This document shows, one piece after another, positions 1-13,442 of a DNA stretch of 64,000 bases (the stretch's first letter is position 1; each line of letters begins with the position of its first letter). The translations under genes and the position numbers were made by a program. The DNA is from Atherix ibis. Taxonomy: Eukaryota; Arthropoda; Insecta; Diptera; Athericidae. The DNA lies in the NCBI GenBank assembly GCA_958298945.1, contig OY282606.1:76867622-76931621 (forward strand), written 5' to 3'. Below the pieces are notes generated by a model. That model saw nothing but the letters and a program-made list of their open reading frames with translations. It searched no databases and was not told the origin of the DNA.

Positions 1-2807
1 GAAACAATGGCTACTGCTAGGGATGAAGATTTGACGATAACGGAATGAAATTCAATTTTTTTTCTCGATTATATACTAGAAACTGTTAAGATGGACAAGA
101 TATTGAAACGAGGAAAAATACTCTTAACAAAATAAACAAAAGAAAAGGATCAAATTGAAAAAAGAATTTTTACAATGACAAAATGTCGAATATTTGGAAT
201 TAATCAAATAATTGACAAAAAAATGAATTTTCCTTAAATTCTCGATATTTACCTCTCGATATAATCGAAAACATTCTAATAAAAATAAGTCAATGTCATC
301 ATGACTGATTTCAAGTGAATTTTAGCTCGATTCCCATTTTCCCTAATATCGCTTGATGAATGTTTAGTATACAGCCACAAGGAACTTAGTAAAAGGAGTC
401 TTACTTGTCTGCTAAATATCATATAAACTTTAAATATTTCTTGAAAAATAAATTATAGATAATATCCACATATTAACTTAAAATGTAAAATTTTTGTTAA
501 ATTCGAAGAAAAATTTCTTTTATGAAAATTCATAAGCTAATTTGCAATATTTTTAAAGTATTTGTATTCAAATTTTATGAAATGAATTAATTTAAAAAAG
601 ATTTCATTTCAATTTTTTCATTTTATCAAAAAATTTTAATTAATTCCTTATTCATATACGTGTACTATCAAAATATTTCTCTCAAATATGTTTAAATGTG
701 TATATTTGGAATTTTTATCAAATATTTTCAAAATTTGTCCAAAATCTTATAATTTTATTTATTATTATCAAAAATATGCTTTTATTTTGAAAATATTAAA
801 AGAAATAATCCAATTTGATTAAAACTGAAATTTAACTAAATGTGTAAGAATTTTCAAATTTTTTCTTATTTTTATTAAATTTCTTAAAATTTTGCATACC
901 GTGAAAATATGAAATTGTTTGTCAAATATCTTCAAACTTAATCAAATATCCTATAACACATAAATTTCTATTGACTTCAAAATTTGGACCGAAATAATAA
1001 TACTTTTTTTTTTGATTTGTTACACTTCAGAGAACGAGAAACTCGATTGGAAACAAACGCGAAAGAGTTGATCAAAGTCTAAACAAAATAACAATAATGC
1101 AATTTGAACAAATATCCAATTATATTTTGTTTATTTATTATTTAAAAAATCAATTCCAAATAGTAAATATGAAAATTGTCAATCAGTTCCATAGCCAATT
1201 TTCTCCATCGATTGAATATACCAAAATAGACGATTTAATTCTGCTCAACTAATCAGTAAGCAATAATCTTTCTGACAGTAAACAAAAATCAAAAACAAGA
1301 GGCGATTTTAAGGATTTAGTGATAGGGTATAAGGATATCTCTGGACGCTGGTTAAATATAATTGCTTAGCATCCCTTTTGCTTACAAGCAGCCCTTAGAA
1401 AATGAGGGCGGAGATGTGTACAATCGTTACAGTTGGCCATATGTGGTTTTCGCACTTACTTCTGGTATACTGAGTACCTCCGAATGGAGTTCTCTTCTGT
1501 TTTGATTCGGTTAGGTTCATTTCACTGGGTCATTAGCTTCCTTTTACTATTTCCAAATAAAAATAAAACAGATTTCTACAACTACTATCAGAGTCCGACC
1601 AGCTCAAATTGACTGTTTTCACATTTGGCATATGCACTTCAAAAACATGGTTTGCCTGCGATGCAATGCGGTGTGGAATACGTGGTTATTGTTCAGTATC
1701 CCGGATCACAACTCATACCCTATTCCATCGTATATTGGCAGACAGTACATCGACAACTGCTTCCAAAAAAAAAACTGAATCCGATCATTCTTTCATCCGT
1801 CTATTTTTTTTCTATGGTCAACAGCTTTCCCTTTTTTGTTAGTTCAATTCAATTCCTACCCAATTTCTTGCATCATTTTTTCTTGTTTTTCCTTCGATTT
1901 TGGAAACAAATCCTTGCGGTGTGGTTCTTCGGACCCTCGTGTGTTTTTTTCATCTCAAAAAACCCCGATTAACTGGACAGAGTTTTGATATATTAGGGCA
2001 CGCTGTGTGATCAATCATAATTGTGCGGATTGATGCGAAATTTGTATCACTTTTTGTAGGAAATTAAACAAATGGTCGGATTTTAATCAAAAGTGTCGTA
2101 GCACTGAATTTTCCTTAATTTGGGATGAATTTTGTTTGTATTTGTATAACTTAAATAGTGTTTTTTTTGCGTTCCACACTTTCAAGTACCGTAATTGTGT
2201 TCCAAACTCTTTTTCAGTTTCTACTACGAATAAAATCCCTTTAATTTAGGTAATCCTTCAATATTTCCTTATTCATAAGTGATTATAAAAATTAACTAAA
2301 TGGAAACTTGTGAATATATTTTTTTTTTTAAAATGAATCTTTAATGGACACACGTTATTTCTACATCTCTATCAGTGAATATTCGCTTATTTTTTTATTT
2401 AATAACAGGAAAAAAAATTCATTTTCAGTTCAACATAGAATCGATTACATAATCGAGATGATGACTAGTTAGATACTTGATGTCAGTTTAGGTGTCGGAG
2501 TGTCACTATATGGCAAATATGCGAAGTCATGTACTATGCGGGTTTTAGTTTCAGTTTCAGTTATTTTAAAAACATTTTTTTTCTCTTCAATGTTGCTTAT
2601 ACATTAACATAAAGTATCCTTTGAGACTTATTTGTTGCGCACATTTTTCTGTTAGTTGTTTAGAAAATCATTAATAGAAATATTCATACTCGAGTATGTT
2701 TTGTAGTGAAATTTATTATTTTGTATTTCAATTTTTATATTACTCTATGGCGTGTGTTATCGTAAATATATAAATGTAATGGCATTTAGGGTTTTCTTTT
2801 GTAATGA
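1..2807. other. AT-rich non-coding stretch
   Basis: Nothing recognisable. The sequence is rich in A and T runs. Two overlapping open frames at 1609-1842 and 1625-1972 have phenylalanine- and serine-rich translations typical of T-rich DNA and match no family I know. Confidence 0.6.
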
Positions 2808-2972
2808 TATGCACGTTCGTTCGAGGAAACTGCAGTTGACTATCGTCGTCATATAAGGCGAATGACAGAAGAAGAGCATTTTGCCGGCAATTGCATTCAT
2901 AATACTCGTATTCAACGTAATGTCGGCATTTTATTAAAAGAGTATATCCGTAATGTACAGAACACCGACTAA
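2808..2972 (+). other. coding-like open frame, no family recognised
   Basis: A 54-codon stretch lies between a TGA at 2805-2807 and a TAA at 2970-2972. Its translation has balanced composition, with a basic and acidic core (DYRRHIRRMTEEEHF), unlike the F/K/N/I-rich chance frames around it. The only internal ATG is at the MTEEEH position. It could be an exon of a host gene, a decayed transposon fragment or chance. I do not recognise it. Confidence 0.25.
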
Positions 2973-5610
2973 AGGTGCAAAGGAATAGTTTCTTGGTGCA
3001 TCCGAAAAATATTCACAAGTGGACAATAATATGCAGAACTTGATGTGTTTTTTGTGTGCTTGTGCTGAACTAGCCACACTTTTCTGTGCGATTTTAGATT
3101 CTTGGACCTCGGTCAGAGGTTGGTAGGATTTTCATTGAAATCCAAGATAATTGCTGACAAAAATTTTACTGGCCGTGAAGGATGGTGATGATTGCTTAAG
3201 TCCATCCTCAATGCTTCGAAGAAACTTTTTAGTTAATTCATTTGTACGGGCACGCATCATTCGAAAATATGGTGTTTGTGAATGACTGCCAATAGACCGC
3301 AACAATATTCGACCAGGATTTGACCGTTTCGAATACGACTAGAGCATGTTAAGAATTTCTGTAGTTGTCTTGTGCCGGAACCATTTTGTATCGAGTACAT
3401 CTTTTGTAAATATTCCCAGAAATAATCATTAAACAAAATAAAACAGAAAACATTAACTTGCCAAACTCTTTCATGTAGACAGTTCATAAAGGCAGGGGCT
3501 TCTTTATCATTATTAAATTCGATAAACTTAGTTATTTATGGTTTGACTATTTAAGTTTCGAGAGTATATAAATAAAAACTAGCTTAGAAGTTATAGTATT
3601 TAGTAATACAATGACTTTTGCATCAAGTACGTTTTAGCTTTGAGCTTGCGTCCAGCTGGTGATATATTTGCGATGCCTTTTAGCTTTCTCCAAATGGATG
3701 AGTTCTCGTGATCCAAGAATTAATATTCTAATATATATAAATCATTAAAAAACTTTTTTTTGAAACGCATAATTATGCTGAACTATAAACAAAGTTGGTT
3801 CTTTTAAGAAGTCATTATCTCAATCAATTCTTTTTAGAAACGCGTATGCTGTATCTTTTGAGACCTAAGAATATGATGTCAGGAGTTCTTCGGAAAATAT
3901 AGCATTTTTACAAAAAACAGATTTAAATAATGAGATCAGTTTCTTTGCATTAACAATTTATTTATCAATTAAAAACACATGTTAACAAAAATAAAAGTTT
4001 TCATATTATTTAAAATTAATTAATAAATTCTTTCTATTTCCAAAAAAAAACTGATAATAATTCTCTAACAAGCAAACATTTTTAAAAGAGACCAATTTAA
4101 AAAAAATGCAAATCTAAGAGAATTATTTGACAAAAATACATAAGCACCTTTAAAATTGCATAAAAATGTCTGAAAAATTATAAACCTGTCGAAAATGCGT
4201 TATAAAAATGTCGAAAAATCTTTCATAAAACTATCAAAAAATACAGTAAAAATTGGCAAAAAAAAAAAACATGAGTAAAATTTTTATTTAAGCTCATAAA
4301 ATTTCAAACAAAAACTAGAAATTCTTATAAAAATATAGAAAAGTAGTTCAAATTGTAGTCCTGATTCTAACACCTGGCAGAACTTTAAAAGTTCTCTTGA
4401 ATAATTTATCAATTTAAAAAAATCAATTCATTCAAAATAATTGTAATAAAAATCTTAAAAAATTTAATAAATTTATATTAAAAATTTAAAAAAAAATGCA
4501 AAAAAATATACACAGGCTAGAATACAAATACGAAAAAAAACTAGTATTGGTATAAGTTAGCTAGGATTCCAGCTCGTGATTCGTATTTCTAGATTATTAT
4601 GGGTTAGTTTTTGTAGATTATAATTTTTGCACAAAACACTATGAATATTTTGATCTGTTCGCGTGCTGTTAATAATTTTATTCATGTTAAAAACCTGAAA
4701 TTTAGTATATGGCCGACCGGTACCTGCCAAAGTAATCTGGTTTAGAAAGATTCATTTAAGTAACCACCCCGCACTCAAAGAAAATATTATAAAAATTATA
4801 CACATTAGCCATACTTGTAGGTAGAAATTCAAATCGACAGTGGAAACCAGAGGGGAAAAAAAGACAGCAGACACAACTGATTATTTATTATAGACAACTT
4901 ATTATATTAAGAAAAAGTTCGGTGGTCTATAACAGCGGTAACCACAGATAAGAATAAAAATCGAAGACTTTTTTTTGGAAGAGAAGAAAAGAACAAAAAG
5001 TTACCGCATAAATGAGTGTTATTCGTACAGAACCCTCCATGGTATCTCAAAAGTGAATAAACAGCCTATCTACAAAAGGAACCACAAATCTTTTAACTAT
5101 AATCATCTCAGCAAACAGATACCAAAAAAAGAAATTTTAATAATAATAAAAAAAAACATCTAAAAAAAATAAGTAATGAACAGAACCGAATTTTTTGTAG
5201 CTGCAGGACGCGTGTCCCGCCACACATAAATTTGCATATTTTTCAACTCGTGTTGCCTAAAATTATTACCTTTGAAATTTCCAAATATACAGCATCAAGT
5301 CAATATGGATAATGATGGTGAACTTGATGGTGATCCTTTATATATTATGCACATTGATCATCTACTGACTATCAGTAAAGACCAAATAACTTTGTGTCGA
5401 TGATCAATGTATATTGTTCGATTTTTTGAATAATTTTATCTTTATTATATTATAAAATAAAATTATTAAGAAATGTTATTATAAGTCATTAAACATTTTA
5501 AAAAAATGAACAGAAAAATTAAAATGGACACAAAATACAAACGTAGTAGATCATTAAATGTGAACGAGTTTATATGCGATGTTTATGAGTAGGTGGAGGT
5601 AATCCATATA
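2973..5610. other. AT-rich non-coding stretch
   Basis: I see no gene or mobile element here. Long A- and T-rich tracts dominate, especially 3900-4560. A minus-strand frame at 3257-3487 is not recognisable. Confidence 0.55.
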
Positions 5611-6430
5611 AAGGGCGTCCTGAATTTTCATGCAAGAAGTATATGGCAACGTCTTGTTGAAACCACATGTCGTCCACATCCATATCTTGCAATTTAGGCA
5701 CAAAAAAAATGGATTATGATGTTGCGATAGCGGAGCACAATTAACTGTTATTGCCTAAGCAGTTGCATTTTTCAAGGAGAATGCTCCAATAATGCCTCCA
5801 TCCCAAAATCCGCACTAAATAGTAACACGTTGTAGATGCATTGGTTTCTCAACAATCACGCATGGATTTGCTGAACCACAAATGTGACAATTTTGTCAAT
5901 TAACGAAGCCATCAAGATGAAAATGAAAATGAACAATAACAAGCATCTACTGGTCGGTATTCTATAATCCATTCAACGAACTTTATTTGATACGCGTGGT
6001 CAGTAAGCCTCAGTGTTTGAGTCAATTGAACTTTATAGGCTGGAAGATGCTAAAAAAATATGCTGTAGAGAGCTTCTCGAAATATCCAATTTATGACCAC
6101 GGTACCAAATTGATGTTCTAGGACTCTCAGCAACACTCTCAAGAGCTGCTTCGATATTTAGTGTTGAACGACTTTTCTAAGATCACTTATTGACTCAGTC
6201 TCTGTAAATTTTTAATTAGTCTCTTTATAATAAAAGAAAATTGCGAACTGTAGCTGCCAAATCTTCGTTATTTTTAAAATATTGCTCAACAATGAAAACG
6301 CATCGTTTTTTCATATGGCACCTCATTTTGAATAACCTTAAACTATCAGCTGTTCTGCAGTTTCTTTTTTTTTGTTGGCAATACTTTACAGCACAAATGA
6401 CGGAATTTTCAATTCTTACTTGATGTTTGG
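5611..6430 (-). pseudogene. Tc1/mariner transposase fragment, C-terminal part missing (copy B)
   Basis: Read on the minus strand, this begins with a leader nearly collinear with the one at 26.4 kb, then an M-R-C-H-M-K-K-R start. Frameshifted blocks follow that resemble the DD41D-type insect transposases: AALESVAESPRTS, then VQLTQTLRLTDH and KFVEWIIEY, then HFHLDGFVN-QNCH around the first catalytic region, and DMDVDDMWFQQD at the second. The first catalytic aspartate block (FSDEAHF type) is damaged just before HFHLDG. Reading stops right after QQD, and about 30 bases later comes an end resembling the 25.6-kb copy (AAGGG near 5611). The last third of the transposase, with the third catalytic residue, is therefore gone. 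Several stops and shifts make it inactive. A clean inverted repeat was not found, so the outer limits are approximate. Confidence 0.6.
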
Positions 6431-9400
6431 GAATTTTCTTATCTTGCTCTTATGTGGCTTATTGAAACCAATGTAAATTCATTCAAATAGATGAACCTCG
6501 AAGCCTGATGGACTTTAGGTAAATTCTAAACCATAAATTCCGATAGAAATAAAACATTTATTGAATTGTACTTAAAGGACCACAAACAAATAAGTAAAAA
6601 ACTTTATGTGATACCCAAAACAGTAGGGGTAGTTTTTTTACCGTTAACTTAACTGCTTTTCAAATAAGTGGCATTTTACAGGTTGAATGACTAATCAGTA
6701 CCACAATCGATCATTAGCTGAGATTAATATATTTACATAAATTCCAGTAAAATACATCAGCAGTAATGGTAATAATAACGGATGGGTGGAGATGCTTTTA
6801 TCAGAAAGTGTTCCAACAGCTGAGGAATCCTTATAGAAAAAATATCTGCCGATTACTTATTAAACTTAGGAGCATATAGTATGCATATTAATATGAGCAT
6901 TGAATAATGAGAAGAAATGACCTGAGAAGCATCTGAAGCTGATACTATAGCTTTTTACTACTGTTTCGAATTTTGTCCTTCTGGAATGTTGTTGAGAATC
7001 AATGATGCTGTCAACACTAGAAGAGGAAAAAATGACAACAAAATAAAAAAAAAACCTTCCACACGACAACATCAAGGAATAAATCCAAACCGGGACAGCC
7101 GCCAAGACTACTGCGGCCACCTAATAAATATTAATAAGATGCAACAAGTAGCAGCAGCCAGAGAAACAAATTATGGAAATAAAAATATCAAATCCTGAAT
7201 AAATTTCCTCCATCACTTCAGAGGAGATGGTTCGGTTGTTTGTTTTTGGTCCTCGGTTTTTTCTTCTTTATTTTTGTTTGTTTGTTATAAGAGCGCATGT
7301 GGCTGGCCATATTGCCTTATGATGATGGCAACTGTGTTGACGGTAGTTCCCATTCTTATGGTGATTTAGTCCATGTTCCAGTTTCAATTTAGGTGTCAAA
7401 ATTTTGGTTTGGATTTCCATGTCAGTTTCGGTTTCTTATATTCATTCCCCTTTATTCACTTTCACGGCAATTTTGCATGTTTATTGAGTCATTTTTACAA
7501 ACATTTTTTTTTTTGATGATAGAATTTGAGTTATTCATGGAATCTGCCAAATACTGGTTGCAATCTCAAAAAGAAGGTCTCAATTTAGTATTGGTGTCAA
7601 AATCTCATTCTCAAATATTAAAGTGGATACGAAATCTTACTAATAGCAGCAATAAAAGTAAACTTAAAAAAAATGAGGAACTGCACAAACGGAAGGAACG
7701 CGTGTTGATTTCATGCTGCTGTATATTTGTTGCTACGAAAGTAAGGTGCTTGGCTACCTAAAAAAAAATTACAACTGCATAATGAGATTATCAGGTTAGT
7801 TTGCATTTCTATACTTTGAAAATGGCAGACAAATATTTGGACGGATGTATGGCAAGAGAATGTGTCCGTTCCCAACATATACAAGCGGGAGGCAGCATTG
7901 AATATTGAAAATTTTCTTAATTATGATGATTTTAAACATTCATTTAGATTTTGATTATAAATAATAATAAAAAAATATATATTAATTCCTTGAGATTAAT
8001 GCGTTTTTGAACAGCCGAATATTTATAGTTAATATTTTTATATGAAGAGAAAAATTTTATTGGGGATTTAGATATTCAAATTAGTATTGTCAGAAGAGTT
8101 TAAGTTATTAACATTTAATGTGCATAAGATTAAGCCTTAAAATAACGCTCAAAATATGATTCTCTCTATTTGAGGGAATTCGAAATTAGGTTTAAATGTT
8201 TTTTCATTTAGGATAATAATTGGTTTCTGTGATTGTCAATAAAGCTGAAATGTTCAAGAAGTTTAATTAACTTTAACTTAAGAAGGTAAAATTTGGATAA
8301 TAATTAAAACTATGGGAACTTGTAACTATGATCGACACATTTGGGAAGAATAAGTATAAGTCCTGGAGAAATTTGTTAAAGCCTACGCAGTTCTATGCTC
8401 ATAAAGATATTTGGCAGTAAAGATTAAAATAATTTTATCGATAATTTTTGAAATGTCAAACGATGAGGTTTTATCGCACCATAAGCACTTTGTACGTGAG
8501 AGTTCCTATACATATTCTATGGATGCCCAATTTTCGTTCTGTCCTATGAGGTACCTCATACCACATTGGTTATACCCTCAACTCACCAGAGTCGAGTTGG
8601 ACCATTGTCTTTTATGATTGTTCTATTTCGACCCACCACCCAAAATTTAACAAAGTTTCGGTTCTGCGCACATATGTTAGATTGAAATAAGTAAATCCGT
8701 TGAGATTATTCGAGATCTTCCCAATGTCCACACCTCAGAGTGCGGCCTTAGCTGGCTACTTCCATTTTCTATACCACAGCCACCTCGATGTCAAACAGGG
8801 CCCATTTTATAGAATAGGGGCCTCTGACCTCGAGTTTGCATTTAGAATATATTATTCTAAATTTCGAGCGATTTTCCTTTCGAGTTCTCGTAGGAACACC
8901 TACCAGAATTTCGAGCAGCCCCAAAGCACTATTGTCTTTTTGTTTAATGCACCACGATCTTCATTGAAGATTCATAATGAATTGCATTTGCAAAATTATT
9001 TACATATATTGAACATACGTTATCCCCTGTTAGATAATTATTTTTGCCCCTTGTATGCCATTAGCCATCGGTAGGATGATAAGCTGGTCTATTCTTAACA
9101 CCCCGCCGACGGGGCGAAAAAGTTCCTGTACAGTATAAAAGCTTAACAAGCCATATGGGAGAGATGTAGAAAAGACAAAGATAACTACATTCAACTCGAG
9201 AAACTACATTAAAAAAATTTATACTCTCAGCACATTTTAATATAGATATTAGTTTATAATCGAGACGGCAAAAAGACGTACTTTGTGTATACTTTTTAAC
9301 CTGATCCTCAGACTCTGGGGTAAACAAAATGTTAACCATCTCGATCAAATTTACTTAACTCTCAAAATAGACCTAATGAAAGTTATAAGAGACGCAGCCA

Positions 9401-12239
9401 CCAAGATTGAGCTAGCAATAAAAAATGTAGGGCTACCATGCAAGCAAAGGCAAGGCTAAGTATAGTGTATGCTTATCGTAGAAGCATCGTAATCCTTCAT
9501 ATACAAACAGACTGTAGCTTTATGGTCTATTTAAAAAAATTAGGTCCAGAAATTTTATTTTACCAATTTGCCTATATTTAACGGAATCTAGGCTTTTTAA
9601 AAAAAATCACTGCAATGTCACAGTCAAATTTTTAAGAGTTTTGATGAACATTGACGACATTCTTTTGTTCATAAAATTGCAGCGCTTTATCATGATAACC
9701 GTGTCGTTGTTTATATTAAATTCAGTAGGTAGTGTGACTGTAAAAACGTGTTTCTGCTGAATGAAGTGCCTATTAAATAGCTGCTGCTTTAAGCAGAAAA
9801 ATCATATCGGAAATCTCGGCGCGAATTAGCAACGTCTGAAATTATTTGTTTCAGCAAATCAACACGTAGACCGGACTCACGGCTGTCGCGTCGTCGAATA
9901 TTATACACATATGATAAAAAGTTTACTATACCAAACATAATCACTTAAGGCACATGATATCTGTTATCGTTTCTGAGATTGAAAATCTAATAAAAACCAT
10001 ACCATTTATAATATAATTGTTTAAGAAATTATTAAAAGCTTGTAAAAAATCAATATTTTTTAATATAAATTTCAGATATTTTAAATATATTTTTACATTA
10101 GATATGTTTGTAGTGATAATCATATTTAAATAATGGATTTAAAAAAAATGGTTTAGCAAATTTGGAATTTTATAAAAATATACAGGAAAAAATGAGCAAA
10201 ACTATGTAAAAGTGGACAAATGAGCAGCTGGAATATATTTGCAATTTATATCATACAATAATTTCTACCACTGACAATAGTTTTATGATTGCTTGACTAG
10301 CTTGTATGTTTATAAAAACAGAAAAATATTATATTAACATATTTTCATAATTCACAGTCATTTGCAAATGAATCATAAATTAATGCAATAATCATAGAGT
10401 CAGAAAATTTTTACCAGCCACCATAGAAATAATAATAATCGGTTTAGTTGTGAACATAACGATTTATTTCTGTTTGCCAACAAATCGTACAACATAAACA
10501 GGTAATTATGCTAAATAAGATAAAATATATAACAACAAAAATTTAACATGAAAAAGGGAGAATAGGCACAGGAAAAAAAAACACTATAGCTTTTCGATGG
10601 TAGCCAGTGTAATATGTATTGTTAAAATTGGATAGTGTACAGGTATTGGAAAAGGTGGACGTACTTATAGTGATGATAATATCTGCTACTAATATTGGGG
10701 TAGGGAGTTATCTACAAATACTCATGGTATGTAGAAAGGGGAAAAATATGAAATATACAAAAAAATAAATATAATTTAAATAATTATGAGTCTGATAATT
10801 TCAACATATAAACACGAGCAATGCCATAAAAGAAGAAAAAAAACTACCAATTTGGGGGGAGAAAAGAACTACAATTTATGTTGAATTTCTAATATTGGTC
10901 TCTTTATACTATAATTTGTAATTTACTCTTGATTAACATAAGTTGATCACTCCTCAATTATAACACCTGAAAGTGAGAATGGGATTGAAACTGAAACCAA
11001 AACTTAAACTTCAAGTGATAATTAATCAACACTAGGCCATGCGATCGATATTAATATATTCAAAGTAGTATTAAACTACTAAATCGAGACTACTTAAAGA
11101 AAGATAAACTACTGAGATGGTGAAACAGGTAATAGGTACGTACTTATGCTTAACTGTAGAAAGGTGGTCTTCATACAAGTTGAACATAACCTTAGTGTTA
11201 TGTTCGACTTGTTAAAAAGCTTAAAAACAAGTATTTAATGTGTTTTTTGCACTGGAAAAATACCCTTTTTCATTGATATTTTGAATTTTTTTTTATGATT
11301 ATTGAGAAAATGCCCATTTTTACACCAACTAGAATTTATTACTTATCTCACTGAAAAATATTCAGTATTCTTTGCTAAAAACGGTTAGTTTCTGGTTTGA
11401 ATTTACTTAGTTCGTTGCAGATTAATTTTTTTGCTAGCAATTATTAGATTTTGAAAGATATTACTACTTAGTAAGAGTCTATCCAAACGATACTTCGTTT
11501 TAGTCTGAATAAGAAAATATCTTTCATATTCATTTTGCATAAGGTGGTCTATACGGTAAGCTAAACTACGACAAAATAGATTAAGATCAAAAAGTATAGC
11601 AAAAATATTATTTGAAAAGATTCATAAGAAATTTTATTCTTTGAAAATCTTAGTTGGTAGCTTAAATATTTCGCCGTCAAAATTGAGCACGTAATAGAAA
11701 TAATAGCATTAACATTTAAATCTGGATAGGCAATAATTACTTTTAGAAAGAACATTTTTAATATCTTTCTATATGGCATGGAAGTTTTCAATATAATAGA
11801 AAGATTGGGGTGATAATGTTGGCCTTAGTTAAAAGGCATGATTTCTTTGTTTAAATTGCTAAAAGCTTATTGCAAATTTCCAAAAATTAAATCAATGGCA
11901 CCTAAAGTTGAGTCAAGTTATTAGGCTCTCCAAACATTATGTGTTAATAGGAAACTAGCTCCTGCATAAAAATATTAATTGAGATCTCTGGGACATATTC
12001 GAGAAGAAGAGAATTTTTCATTCTGTTCGAAAGGACATAATTTTTCGGACTAAAATATAAATAGAATATATTTTGTAAAGCTTGGCCAGCGTAGATTTCG
12101 GTGGATATTGTACTTTTGCTGGAAAAATCAAGAAGCATGATCCACTTTATTTTTTAAAGATTCTCTGGCCCTAACGTTGCAAGAACATAAATTAACAGAT
12201 AAATTTCACAAACCCAACTGAAAAATTCCGTCAACTCTC
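6431..12239. other. non-coding stretch, little recognisable
   Basis: No gene or transposon is recognised. Minor points: a small GC-rich hairpin (CCCCG-CCGA-CGGGG) at 9101-9114 in otherwise AT-rich DNA; a 51-codon arginine/serine-rich open stretch at 9793-9948 (plus); and the longest unassigned frames at 7393-7761 and 8700-9074 (plus), which I could not match. A strong hairpin at 11176-11211 is listed separately. Confidence 0.5.
11176..11211. repeat. 15-bp stem, 6-base loop inverted repeat
   Basis: CAAGTTGAACATAAC at 11176-11190 faces GTTATGTTCGACTTG at 11197-11211 with loop CTTAGT. One position is mismatched (a wobble pair as RNA). It is too short for a typical microRNA precursor. It may be the core of a decayed palindromic element. 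Confidence 0.75.
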
Positions 12240-13442
12240 TGGATAATAACCGCAGTATTAACCACTGCATTGATGGATGCTTCTTACCCAATTTCGCCCA
12301 GATTACCACTTGATGACAGAACATTGACTTCTTGATTGGTTTCTAATATGTCATTCGAAGGCTTAACAAAAATAATAATAATTTAAAGAAGGAAGCTACA
12401 GGCGCATAGTTTTGAAATCACTTTGACCAATGAGGTCTAACTCAAATAATAGTAATATTGAAACTTCTATCGAACCTCAATATCATATTGATAGGTGGAT
12501 GGAAAATTTCGTAGGGGTCAGAGAATCCAAAACTAATATACCAAAGTCTTTGGTGGACAAGATTGTCTTATTAGATTTTCCCATCTTATTAAGATGCTAC
12601 TAGTTTTCTTACGTTTAAGAAGGTTTACTGAGTTTCAGAACCTCTACCGCCTTTTTTTAGAAAAGGCTATGTATTCATGTTCGAGGAGTTATCATAGTAT
12701 GAGCTTTTAACCTCGCATTTCTAGGACCTTCGGATTGCAAAAAAAAATTTCTGATCAAATAAACAGAGTGTTTGCTCCCCTTTTGGAAAGCTTGTCTATT
12801 AGTTTATTACCCTCATTACCCTTATGATCTGGCATCCATATCAAAGTTATATTGTTGTATCTAGCCAGCTGATTTAGGGCTATAATGGTATCCTAAACTA
12901 GCTTGAGTTGAACATCAGACGGGATAAGAGCTTTCAATACAGCTACGCTGTCTAACATGATGTAGATCTTTGCGTTACATATTTTCCTTCCGATACAGTC
13001 TCTAGCATAAATCTCTATGACATGTATTTCTACCCAAAAAATGGATATGGATTTAGCTAGGGTCTAGCTAAGAAGATAAAAAGGTCCGTATACAGGACCC
13101 TATTTCCGAGTGATGGCCCTTCTTCCTTCCAAGTAAGATCCTACGTGAGAGCACTTTGAAAGCCTGGCATAAGTAATGTTGCCTTAGCCTAGCATCCGAG
13201 AGATAGTTAGCTTCTTGGATTATATTTTAGGTACGATATAACCTTAAGATGTGCAGACAGGTTGCCTGGTTTAAAGGCTTTGGAATATCCAAACTTTGAG
13301 AGCTCCTTTAGCCGCTTTCTTTTTCATGTATAAATATAAAGGCAGCAGGTCTAAAAGAACCTGAAGAGTATTTGTGGGGCATGCTTCTAAGGAACTTTAC
13401 GAAGGGTTGCTTGGGAGTACATTGTTCAGCCTAAGACCATCA
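12240..13442 (-). pseudogene. non-LTR retrotransposon 3' half with RNase H domain
   Basis: Minus-strand translation gives three blocks in the order expected for the end of an RNase H-bearing LINE ORF2 (I/R1/LOA-like group). The first (about 13310-13440) resembles the region after the reverse transcriptase: VLLDLLPLYLYMKKKAAKGA, like the usual EVLLDLPPLDxxIxxxAA. The second (about 12760-13050) is an RNase H domain: WVEIHVIEIYARDCI carries the glutamate motif, IYIMLDSVAVLKAL the second aspartate motif, and LIWMPDHKGNEGNKLID the last motif. The third (12240-12700) is a poorly kept C-terminal tail. The first RNase H aspartate block cannot be read. Stops and frame changes are present throughout, so it is inactive. 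The 5' part is absent from the window. The exact clade is unsure. Confidence 0.7.

Noticed and set aside
1609..1972. Two overlapping plus-strand frames of 77 and 115 codons
   Set aside because: Serine/phenylalanine-rich translations from T-rich DNA, overlapping each other in different frames, no family resemblance.
7393..7761. 122-codon plus-strand frame, the longest unassigned one
   Set aside because: Low-complexity F/L-rich first half and K/N-rich second half; no ATG at its start and no recognised motif. Probably chance.
8700..9074. 124-codon plus-strand frame in a slightly GC-richer patch
   Set aside because: No recognisable motif on either strand. I could not link it to a LINE endonuclease or any other family.
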